NCBI GenBank assembly: GCA_015478665.1
Contig: JADMII010000009.1
Span: 1-64,000, forward strand
DNA: 64,000 bases
Direction: 5' to 3'
Source: Dehalococcoidia bacterium
Lineage (GTDB): Bacteria; Chloroflexota; Dehalococcoidia; DSTF01; JACRBR01
Position 1 is the first letter of the stretch. Each line of letters starts with the position of its first letter. Position numbers and translations under genes: made by a program. Positions 31,583 to 38,546 of the stretch are shown piece by piece. A model generated the notes under the pieces. It searched no databases, was not told the DNA's origin, and worked only from the letters and a program-made list of their open reading frames with translations.

Positions 31583-32854
31583 ATGACGACTGAAGTCGCG
31601 CACGCGCCGGCGGAGAATCCCTGGGACAACGCCATCGAGCAGCTCGATGCCGTCGCGGGCAAGATGCGCATCGACCCTGGCATGCGCGACGTGCTGCGAC
31701 ACTGCAAGCGCGAGTTCACGGTGAACTTCCCGGTGAAGATGGACGACGGCTCAACGCGCGTCTTCACCGGCTATCGCGTCCACCACAACGAGGCGCGCGG
31801 GCCGGTGAAGGGCGGCCTGCGCTACAGCCTCAACGTCTCCATCGACGAAGTGCGCGCACTGTCGATGTGGATGACGTGGAAGTGCGCCGTCGCCGGACTT
31901 CCGTTCGGCGGCGCGAAGGGTGGGGTCATCGTCGACCCGGCGACGCTCAGCGTGCACGAGCTCGAGCGCCTCACCCGGCGCTTCGCCGCCGAGATCAGCA
32001 TCATCATCGGCCCCGACGAAGACGTGCCCGCGCCCGATATGGGCACGGACGCGCAGGTGATGGCGTGGTTCATGGACACCTACAGCATGCTCCACGGACA
32101 TTCCACGCCGGCGTCCGTCACCGGCAAGCCCGTGTCGATCGGCGGCAGCAGCGGCCGCTTCGAGGCGACCGGGCGCGGCGTCCTCTTCGTGACGCAGGAG
32201 GCGTGCCGGGCGCGCGGCGTCTCGCTCGACGGCGCGACGGTCGCCGTGCAGGGCTTCGGCAACGTCGGCAGCATCGCCGCGCGGCTGCTGAGCGAAGCCG
32301 GCGCGAAGGTGGTCGCGCTCAGCGACGCCACCGGCGGCATCTACGACCCCGACGGCCTCGGCGACATCGCCGCGCTGCTCGCGCGGCCGCGCGAGCGCGG
32401 GCTGATCCCGCGCGAGCGTCCGGGACGGTCGATCACAAACGGCGCGCTGCTGGAGCTGCCGGTCGACATCCTGATCCCGGCGGCGCTCGAAGGCCAGATC
32501 CACGGCGGCAACGCGGCGCGCGTGCAGGCGCCGATGATCATCGAAGCAGCGAACGGGCCGACGACGCCGGAGGCGGACCGCATCCTGGCGGCGAAGGGGA
32601 CGTACGTCGTGCCGGACATCGTCGCCAATGCCGGCGGCGTCATCGTCTCGTACTTCGAGTGGGTGCAGGACCTGCAGTCGTTCTTCTGGGAGGAGCAGGA
32701 GGTGAACCTGCGCCTCGAGCGAATTATCAAGCGTGCCTTCGGCGAGGTCGCGGAGATCTACGACCGCGAGCACGGCACGATGCGGGAGGCGGCCTACATG
32801 CTCGCCGTCGGCCGCGTCGTCGAGGCGACGGAGGTGCGCGGGATCTTCCCGTAG
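31583..32854 (+). CDS. gdhA: Glutamate dehydrogenase (Glu/Leu/Phe/Val family)
   Basis: A 423-residue NAD(P)-dependent amino-acid dehydrogenase linking glutamate and 2-oxoglutarate. The substrate and catalytic region has NEARGPVKGGLRY, LPFGGAKGGVIVDP (catalytic Lys) and VPAPDMGTDAQVMAWFMDTY. The nucleotide domain has VAVQGFGNVGSIAARLL. The length and motifs fit the hexameric short GDH class. The frame can start at a GTG at 31568, but ATG 31583 (MTTEVAHAPA) is preferred. It runs in the same direction as the downstream ThDP enzyme, 200 bp apart. Confidence 0.94.
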   Translation: MTTEVAHAPAENPWDNAIEQLDAVAGKMRIDPGMRDVLRHCKREFTVNFPVKMDDGSTRVFTGYRVHHNEARGPVKGGLRYSLNVSIDEVRALSMWMTWKCAVAGLPFGGAKGGVIVDPATLSVHELERLTRRFAAEISIIIGPDEDVPAPDMGTDAQVMAWFMDTYSMLHGHSTPASVTGKPVSIGGSSGRFEATGRGVLFVTQEACRARGVSLDGATVAVQGFGNVGSIAARLLSEAGAKVVALSDATGGIYDPDGLGDIAALLARPRERGLIPRERPGRSITNGALLELPVDILIPAALEGQIHGGNAARVQAPMIIEAANGPTTPEADRILAAKGTYVVPDIVANAGGVIVSYFEWVQDLQSFFWEEQEVNLRLERIIKRAFGEVAEIYDREHGTMREAAYMLAVGRVVEATEVRGIFP

Positions 32855-33002
32855 GGAGGTCGGTCGCACGCCCCACGTCCCAGGCGGGCGGACCGACGGC
32901 CGAGCCAGTAGCCCGGGGAGCGCGATGAATCGTCGCCTTCGCACGCCGCCCCCGGCCTTCAACCCACCACCCTGCCTCCTGTCGGCCGCGCGCCGCGGGC
33001 CG

Positions 33003-33008
33003 TACACT
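33003..33008 (+). promoter_or_regulatory. Candidate -10 box for the ThDP enzyme gene
   Basis: TACACT, predicting a start near 33014 and a leader of about 40 nt that contains the ribosome binding site GAGGAG (33042-33047). Confidence 0.4.
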
Positions 33009-33054
33009 CTTCGATGCGCGGCGGCGGCGCCGCGGGAGTTCGAGGAGTCCCGGA

Positions 33055-34704
33055 ATGGCGCAGATCGATGGTGGCGACCTCGTCGCACGCATGCTCAAGG
33101 GCGAAGGGATCGATACGGTCTTCACGCTCTCCGGCGGACATATCCAGAACATCTACGACGGCTGCATCGATGAAGGCATCCGCGTCATCGACACGCGGCA
33201 CGAGCAGGTGGCGGGGCACGCCGCGGAGGGCTACAGCCGGCTGACGCGCAAGTGCGGCGTCGCGCTCGTAACGGCGGGCCCCGGCGTGACGGACACCGTG
33301 ACCGCCGTAGCGACCGCATACCAGAACGCCAGCCCCCTCCTCGTGATCGGCGGCGCCGCGCCGCTGACCACGTCGCTGATGGGTGCGCTGCAGGAGATCC
33401 CCGGCACTGTCGAGATGATGCGGCCGATCACCAAGTGGTCCGCGACGATCCCCTTCACCAAGCGCATCCCGGACTACCTGGCGCAGGCGTTCCGCGTCGC
33501 GCTTACCGGCCGTTACGGCCCCGTCTTCCTCGAGATCCCTTCGGACATCCTGTTCGGGCGGGTCGACGAGGCGGACGTGCCGCTGCCCGTGGGATATCGC
33601 ACCGAGGGGCGGACGCAGGGCGACTTCGCGCTGATCCGCGAGGCCGCGCAGCTGCTGGCGGCGGCCGAACGGCCGGTGATCATGGGTGGCACCGGCGTCT
33701 ACTGGTCGGACGCCGGCGCTGCGCTCGTCGAGCTGGCGGAGACCCTGCAGGCGCCGATCTACCTCAACGACATGGGCCGCGGCACCGTCAGCCAGGAGCA
33801 TCCGCAGTTCATGAGCCGCACCCGCCGGACGGCCTTCGGCGAGACCGATGTGATCCTCTTCGCCGGCACGATGATCGACTTCCGGCTCCGCTACGGCCGC
33901 AGCATCAACCCGCAGGCGAAGGTGATCTCGATCGACATCGACCCCAACGAGCTCGGCCGCAACCGCGGCATCGATGTCGGTATCGAAGGCGACCCGAAGA
34001 ACGCGCTGCGCCAGCTGACGGCCGAGATCGGCGAGCGCGTCATCCGCCACGACGCGTGGCTGGCGAAGCTGCGGGACGGCGAGACGAAGGTCGTCGAGCT
34101 GCGGCAGCGCTGGTTGCACTCCGACGCCTCGCCGATCCACCCGCTGCGCCTGTGCAACGAGATCGCCAGGTTCGTCGACGACGAGACGATCGTCGTCGGC
34201 GATGGCGGCGACATCGTGGGCCTGTCATCGCAAGTGCTGCCGGTAAACCAGCCGGGTCAGTTCATGGGGCCGGGGCCGCTCGGCACACTGGGCGTCGGCA
34301 CCGGATTCTGCATCGCGGCGAAGGCCGTGCACCCGCGGAAGAAGGTGCTGATGGTGAACGGCGACGGCGCCTTCGGCCTCAACGGATTCGACTTCGACAC
34401 GCTGGTGCGCTTCGACATGCCGGTCGTCTCCGTCGTCGGCAACGACCGCCAGTGGGGGCAGATCCTCGTCGGCCAAGAGAAGATGTACGGCGACGAGCGC
34501 GTCGTCGCGACGCGGCTCGCCGACAGCGCGCGCTACGACAGGGTGGTCGAGGCGCTGGGCGGCCACGGCGAGTTCGTCACCGAAGCCGACGACATCTTCC
34601 CGGCGATCGAGCGCGCCTTCGCGTCCGGCAAGCCGGCCTGCGTGAACGTGATCATCGACCAGAAGCCGGAGGGCGTCTCGGGGGGATACGAGTTCCTGGG
34701 ATGA
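33055..34704 (+). CDS. Thiamine-diphosphate enzyme, acetolactate synthase/2-hydroxyacyl-CoA lyase family
   Basis: A 549-residue three-domain ThDP-dependent enzyme. The N-terminal PYR domain has the catalytic glutamate in DTRHEQVAGHAAEGYSRLT. The central TPP_enzyme_M domain has PVIMGGTGVYWSDAG. The PP domain carries the ThDP/Mg motif GDGAFGLNGFDFDTL with VVGNDRQWGQ. The layout fits acetolactate synthase, oxalyl-CoA decarboxylase or 2-hydroxyacyl-CoA lyase; the sequence alone does not decide. No ilvN-like small subunit or ilvC is nearby, which argues against a dedicated branched-chain synthase. The ATG at 33055 follows GAGGAGTCCCGGA. Translation should be SD-led here. Confidence 0.88.
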   Translation: MAQIDGGDLVARMLKGEGIDTVFTLSGGHIQNIYDGCIDEGIRVIDTRHEQVAGHAAEGYSRLTRKCGVALVTAGPGVTDTVTAVATAYQNASPLLVIGGAAPLTTSLMGALQEIPGTVEMMRPITKWSATIPFTKRIPDYLAQAFRVALTGRYGPVFLEIPSDILFGRVDEADVPLPVGYRTEGRTQGDFALIREAAQLLAAAERPVIMGGTGVYWSDAGAALVELAETLQAPIYLNDMGRGTVSQEHPQFMSRTRRTAFGETDVILFAGTMIDFRLRYGRSINPQAKVISIDIDPNELGRNRGIDVGIEGDPKNALRQLTAEIGERVIRHDAWLAKLRDGETKVVELRQRWLHSDASPIHPLRLCNEIARFVDDETIVVGDGGDIVGLSSQVLPVNQPGQFMGPGPLGTLGVGTGFCIAAKAVHPRKKVLMVNGDGAFGLNGFDFDTLVRFDMPVVSVVGNDRQWGQILVGQEKMYGDERVVATRLADSARYDRVVEALGGHGEFVTEADDIFPAIERAFASGKPACVNVIIDQKPEGVSGGYEFLG

Positions 34705-34760
34705 GCGCGCGGCGGGCGATGCCCCTCGGGTGCGGGTGCCGGCGGGCTGAGCGGTATCGC

Positions 34761-34790
34761 GGGAGAGGTTGGATATTGATGTTTGGATCC
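34761..34790. repeat. Degenerate 7-bp-period repeat
   Basis: GGTTGGATATTGATGTTTGG in the spacer before the lipase-like gene aligns with a seven-base period (gttggat/attgatg/tttggat). Confidence 0.45.
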
Positions 34791-34858
34791 GGTGGTGGCG
34801 AGCGACGGTGGCTTCGCCGGACGGAGGTGGGGCTACCCGCTGAAGGTGAGGATCACGT

Positions 34859-35739
34859 GTGGGTGAGTGCGGCGTGAGACTCCTGCCGGCAGGCCTCCGA
34901 CGACTGGCGCCGCTGGCGGCCCTGCTGGCAGTCGTCGCGTTCGCGGGCATCTTCTCGGCCGCAAAGTGCTACCCGCCGAACACGCGCGTCGTCGTCTTTA
35001 TCCAGGGCCTGTACTCCAGCTACGACGCGAGCGGCACGGCGCCGGACGGCGTCGAGCAGCACACGTTCGACACGCTGAAGGCCGCCCTCGTCGCGAGGCA
35101 GTACGGCGCGACGAAGCTGCTCGACTTCTCCTACGCCGGCGGCCGACGCCCTACGGATGCGAGATCACCGACCGGCCGTCGGCGGTGAACCTGGCGCCGC
35201 TCGAGCAGATGCTGCGGGACTATCGCGCACGGCAGCCGAAGGCGCACTTCGCACTCGTCGGCCACAGCCTCGGCGGCTACCTGGCGTTTCTCGAGGGCGT
35301 CCGTGAGTCGCAGCGCGCGCCCGACCAGCAGCTCGGCATCAGCGAGGTGGTGACCTTCGATGCGCCGATCGGCGGCGTCAACGCGGACAAGAAGACGGTG
35401 CTCGACCTGGCGTCGCCGTGCGCAAAGACGTATCAGGCGGGCGCGGAGCTGGTGGGGGTCCGCGAGGACCCGACGACGCCCGCGACGCGCGCCGCCCAGG
35501 CGGCCGCGATGGCGCGCCAGGGCGTGCGGCTGGCGACGCTGGGGAATATCGACGACTGCCTGTACAATCTGCCCGCCTGCGCCGGCTTCGGTGCTGACGA
35601 TACCGAGAGCCAGTTCGTCGCCGGCGCCGCCCTCTCGAAGCGGTACGAGATCAAGGTCGACCCGTTCCTCAGCCACACGGCGATCCTCGCGAACCAGGCC
35701 GCGGTCGGCGATGCCGTGGCATTCATCGGCCCGCCGTGA
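34859..35739 (+). pseudogene. Lipase-like alpha/beta hydrolase with a frameshift
   Basis: Two adjacent frames together encode one exported hydrolase. The first frame (GTG 34859 to about 35142) gives a signal/anchor segment and VVVFIQGLYSSYDASG up to LLDFSYAGG. The second frame (from about 35143) continues PTPYGCEITDRPSAVN, then the nucleophile elbow ALVGHSLGGYLAFLEG and TFDAPIGGVNADKK up to the stop at 35739. Adding one base within GGCGGCCG (35138-35145) joins them seamlessly (SYAGG-PTPYGC). This is a one-base deletion, or a sequencing/assembly error. The C-terminal part has Cys pairs and a final His in SHTAIL. The substrate is unknown. Confidence 0.8.
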
Positions 35740-35877
35740 GCGGGCGACGGATTCGGACGGAGCCGCGCTGAGGCCGGGTTGGGCTTTGAGCTCCGGGCGC
35801 ACGTAGATTGAGGCGGACGGGTGGGATTGATTCGCAGATGATGCCGGCGCCCGTAGATGCGGAGAGACCCTCGCGTC

Positions 35878-35935
35878 CGCTGTCTGTTGTCGGTTCTCCG
35901 CGGACAGCCGTCTGCTGTCTGCTGTCGCTTGATTG
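35878..35935. repeat. Heptamer array before the DegT gene
   Basis: The run reads as eight consecutive degenerate heptamers (ccgctgt, ctgttgt, cggttct, ccgcgga, cagccgt, ctgctgt, ctgctgt, cgcttga). It lies about 60 bp before the nucleotide-sugar aminotransferase start. Confidence 0.7.
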
Positions 35936-35992
35936 CCGTCGCCGGCTGGATCTGTCACCGGCAGGGCAACATTGTCCACACTATCTCCATCC

Positions 35993-37252
35993 ATGATCAA
36001 ACTCGCCCATCCGCAGATCGATGACGACGACCGCGCGGCGGTGCTGGCGGCGCTCGATTCGGGGCAGCTGGCGCAGGGACCGCGCGTCGCCGCGTTCGAG
36101 CAGGCGTTCGCCGCATTCGTCGCCGCGATCGGCTCGACGCGTCCGACAGCGGGCGAGCACACTCCGGCCGATGCGCCCGACGGCACGGACAGTGAGCCTC
36201 GCGGCGACAACGCTGCGGCGCTCCACGCCATAGCAGTGAGCAGCGGTACGGCCGCGCTCCACCTCGCCCTGCTCGCGCATGAAATCGGCGACGACCGCTC
36301 CCGTCCCGGCAGCCCGGACCTCCGACCGCCGTCCGACCCCCGGCCGCTGCCCGCCGATACCCCGGACGAAGTCATCGTCCCCGCCTTCTCCTTCGCGGCG
36401 ACGGCCAACGCGGTCCTCCACGCCGGCGCGCGGCCGGTGTTCGTCGACGTGCGCGACGAGGACTTCGGCATCGACGTGGCGCAGGCGGCGGCGGCGATCA
36501 CGCCGCGGACACGCGCGGTGATCGCCGTGCACCTGTACGGCCAGACGTGCGACGTCGGATCGCTCGCGGAAGTGTGCGCGCGGCGCGGCATCGCGCTCAT
36601 CGAGGATGCCGCACAGGCGGTCGGCGCATCGATGGCGGGGCGCGCGGCGGGCGCCTGGGGGACCGGCTGCTTCTCGCTCTACGCCACGAAGAACCTGCAG
36701 ACCGGCGAGGGCGGCATGATCACGACGCGCGACGCGACGGTCGCCGCCGCCGCGCGCCTGCTGCGTTCGCAGGGCGAGCGCGAGCGGTACGTGACGGAGG
36801 CGCTCGGCTACAACTTCCGCCTGACCGAAGTGGCGGCGGCGCTCGGCCTCTCGCAGCTGGCGAAGCTCGCTGCGCGCAGCGGGCGGCGGCGGGCGAACGC
36901 GGCGCGGCTGAGCGGGCTGCTCGCGGCAAATCGGCAGATCGTCGCCCCACGCGAGCTCCCCGGACGACGCCACGTCTGGCATCAGTACACCGTCCGCGTG
37001 CGGGCGGGGGCGGCGGCGCGGGCGCGTTTGCAGGCGGCGCTGCGGGAGCGCGGCATCGAATCGGCGACGTTCTATCCGACGCCGATCCACCGGCAGCCGC
37101 TCTACCGCCGCCTGGGCTACGGCAACCTCGATCTGCCGGTCGCCTCGCGGCTGGCGTCGGAAGCGCTGTCGCTGCCCGTCCATCCGGCGCTCTCCGATGA
37201 TGAGATCGACGCCGTCGCTTCGACGGTGAACGAGATCACGGGCGCCTGGTGA
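35993..37252 (+). CDS. DegT/DnrJ/EryC1 aminotransferase (WbpE-like) with two inserts
   Basis: A 419-residue PLP-dependent nucleotide-sugar aminotransferase. It has AVSSGTAALHLALLA, VPAFSFAATANAVLHAGARP, IEDAAQAVGASMAG and the PLP lysine K233 in SLYATKNLQTGEGG. With the next two genes it fits the WbpE role: amination of a UDP-3-keto-GlcNAc-uronate. Two stretches have no counterpart in the usual fold: residues 48-77 (DNA 36134-36223) and 100-124 (36290-36364). The second is Pro/Arg-rich, and its DNA has the same 7-bp period as the nearby spacers. Start ATG 35993. The rest of the enzyme is intact. Confidence 0.92.
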   Translation: MIKLAHPQIDDDDRAAVLAALDSGQLAQGPRVAAFEQAFAAFVAAIGSTRPTAGEHTPADAPDGTDSEPRGDNAAALHAIAVSSGTAALHLALLAHEIGDDRSRPGSPDLRPPSDPRPLPADTPDEVIVPAFSFAATANAVLHAGARPVFVDVRDEDFGIDVAQAAAAITPRTRAVIAVHLYGQTCDVGSLAEVCARRGIALIEDAAQAVGASMAGRAAGAWGTGCFSLYATKNLQTGEGGMITTRDATVAAAARLLRSQGERERYVTEALGYNFRLTEVAAALGLSQLAKLAARSGRRRANAARLSGLLAANRQIVAPRELPGRRHVWHQYTVRVRAGAAARARLQAALRERGIESATFYPTPIHRQPLYRRLGYGNLDLPVASRLASEALSLPVHPALSDDEIDAVASTVNEITGAW

Positions 37253-37256
37253 CGCG

Positions 37257-37290
37257 CCCAACCTCCAGCTTCCAACCGCCAACCACCGCT
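37257..37290. repeat. Heptamer array between the DegT and Gfo/Idh genes
   Basis: cctccag/cttccaa/ccgccaa/ccaccg: four degenerate heptamers right after the aminotransferase stop codon and about 20 bp before the promoter of the next gene. Confidence 0.6.
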
Positions 37291-37309
37291 CCGCCCGATC
37301 GCCGCCCGC

Positions 37310-37315
37310 TACACT
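37310..37315 (+). promoter_or_regulatory. -10 box of a predicted leaderless promoter (Gfo/Idh gene)
   Basis: TACACT, exactly 6 nt before the ATG at 37322. Confidence 0.5.
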
Positions 37316-37321
37316 GCGCCC

Positions 37322-38353
37322 ATGAGCGATACGATCCTGCGCGCGGGCGTGATCGGCCTCGGGGCGATGGGCGCGCACCACGCCCGCGTCTACGCTGAGA
37401 TGCCGGGCGTCGAGCTGGTGGCGGTGTGCGATGCCGACGGCGCGCGCGTGGCGCAGGGCGCCGGCGAGCGCGGCATACGCGGCTACAGCGACGCGCGGGC
37501 GATGCTCGACGGCGAGCGCCTCGACCTCGTGAGCATCGCCGTGCCAACGCGCGCGCATCTCGATGTCGCGCTGGACGCGATCGCGCGCGGCGTGGCGCTG
37601 CTGATCGAGAAGCCGCTCGCCGCCACGCTCGACGAGGGAGCGCGGCTGCGCGCTGCGGCCGCGGCGGCCGGCGTGCCGATGACCGTCGGGCACATCGAGC
37701 GGTTCAACCCGGCGGTGCTGGCGATGAAGGCGCGCGTACAGGCGGGCGAGCTGGGTCGGGTGCTGCAGGTGCATGCGCGCCGCGTCGGACCGTTCCCACG
37801 GCGCGTGCGCGACGTCGGCGTCGTCCTCGACCTGGCGCCGCACGATATCGACCTCATGCGCTTCATCACCGGCAGCGAGGTGACGCGCGTGCAGGCGGAG
37901 ACGGAGCAGCGCATCAACACCGACCACGAGGACATGCTGAGCGGGCTGCTGCGCTTCGCGAACGGCGTCGTCGGCGTGCTCGATGTCAACTGGTTGACGC
38001 CGACGAAGATCCGCGAGCTCGCCGTGCTCGGTTCGCGCGGCATGTTCATCGTCGATGAGCTGGCGCGCGAGCTGACGTTCTTCGAGAACGACTTCCATGC
38101 CCGCGACCAGCAGGGCGACTGGGCGGCGCATCACCTGAAGGGCGTCAGCGAAGGCCGCCGCACCAGCATCGTCATCGACAAGCGCGAGCCACTGCGCGCC
38201 GAGCTCGAGGCCTTCGCCCGCACGGTCGCCGACGGCGCGCCGCCCGCCGTCACCGCCGACGACGCGCTCGCCGCCATGGCTGTCGCCGAGGCGCTGGTGC
38301 GCGCGGCGGAGACGCACGCGGCGATCGAGCTCGTGCAGCCGGCGCCGGCATGA
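37322..38353 (+). CDS. Gfo/Idh/MocA oxidoreductase (WbpB/WlbA-like)
   Basis: A 343-residue NAD(P)-dependent sugar oxidoreductase. The Rossmann loop is GVIGLGAMGAHHARVY, the signature lysine is in LIEKPLA and the conserved VGHIERFNPAV follows. The C-terminal alpha/beta domain has DLAPHDIDLMRFITGSE with the catalytic His. Flanked by a DegT aminotransferase and a UDP-HexNAc dehydrogenase, it fits the 3-dehydrogenase step (WbpB/WlbA) that prepares UDP-GlcNAc-uronate for amination. It probably has its own leaderless promoter (TACACT at 37310). Its stop codon runs into the heptamer array at 38352. Confidence 0.92.
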   Translation: MSDTILRAGVIGLGAMGAHHARVYAEMPGVELVAVCDADGARVAQGAGERGIRGYSDARAMLDGERLDLVSIAVPTRAHLDVALDAIARGVALLIEKPLAATLDEGARLRAAAAAAGVPMTVGHIERFNPAVLAMKARVQAGELGRVLQVHARRVGPFPRRVRDVGVVLDLAPHDIDLMRFITGSEVTRVQAETEQRINTDHEDMLSGLLRFANGVVGVLDVNWLTPTKIRELAVLGSRGMFIVDELARELTFFENDFHARDQQGDWAAHHLKGVSEGRRTSIVIDKREPLRAELEAFARTVADGAPPAVTADDALAAMAVAEALVRAAETHAAIELVQPAPA

Positions 38354-38490
38354 AGCTCGCAGGTCGCCGGTGGCAGGTCGCAGGTCGGTCGTCGGCGGCC
38401 GGCAGCCGTTCGCCGGCACGAGCGTTGCTCTCTGCTGTTGGCTGTTTGCTGTCTCCGCTCGCAGCTCGCAGGTCGCAGGTCGCCGGTACT
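38352..38490. repeat. Long heptamer array between the Gfo/Idh and UDP-sugar dehydrogenase genes
   Basis: About 19 consecutive degenerate heptamers can be read in one phase, e.g. gctcgca, ggtcgcc, ggtggca, ggtcgca, ggtcggt, and later ctgctgt, tggctgt, ttgctgt, ctccgct, cgcagct, cgcaggt, cgcaggt. Two word families, CAGGTCG-like and CTGCTGT-like, grade into each other. It fills nearly the whole spacer and touches the upstream stop codon. Confidence 0.75.
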
Positions 38491-38546
38491 CCATCGGCCG
38501 GCGCGTTGCTCCTGGCCGTGTGCCGCCCGCTGCCCGGATCCCATCG

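Noticed and set aside
35138-35160. Programmed ribosomal frameshifting in the lipase-like gene
   Set aside because: No slippery heptamer or pseudoknot-like structure is visible; a missing base in a GC-rich tract is simpler.
38352-38490. Regular short repeats considered as a CRISPR or iteron array
   Set aside because: The period is 7 bp with drifting sequence and no unique spacers; no replication initiator gene is near.
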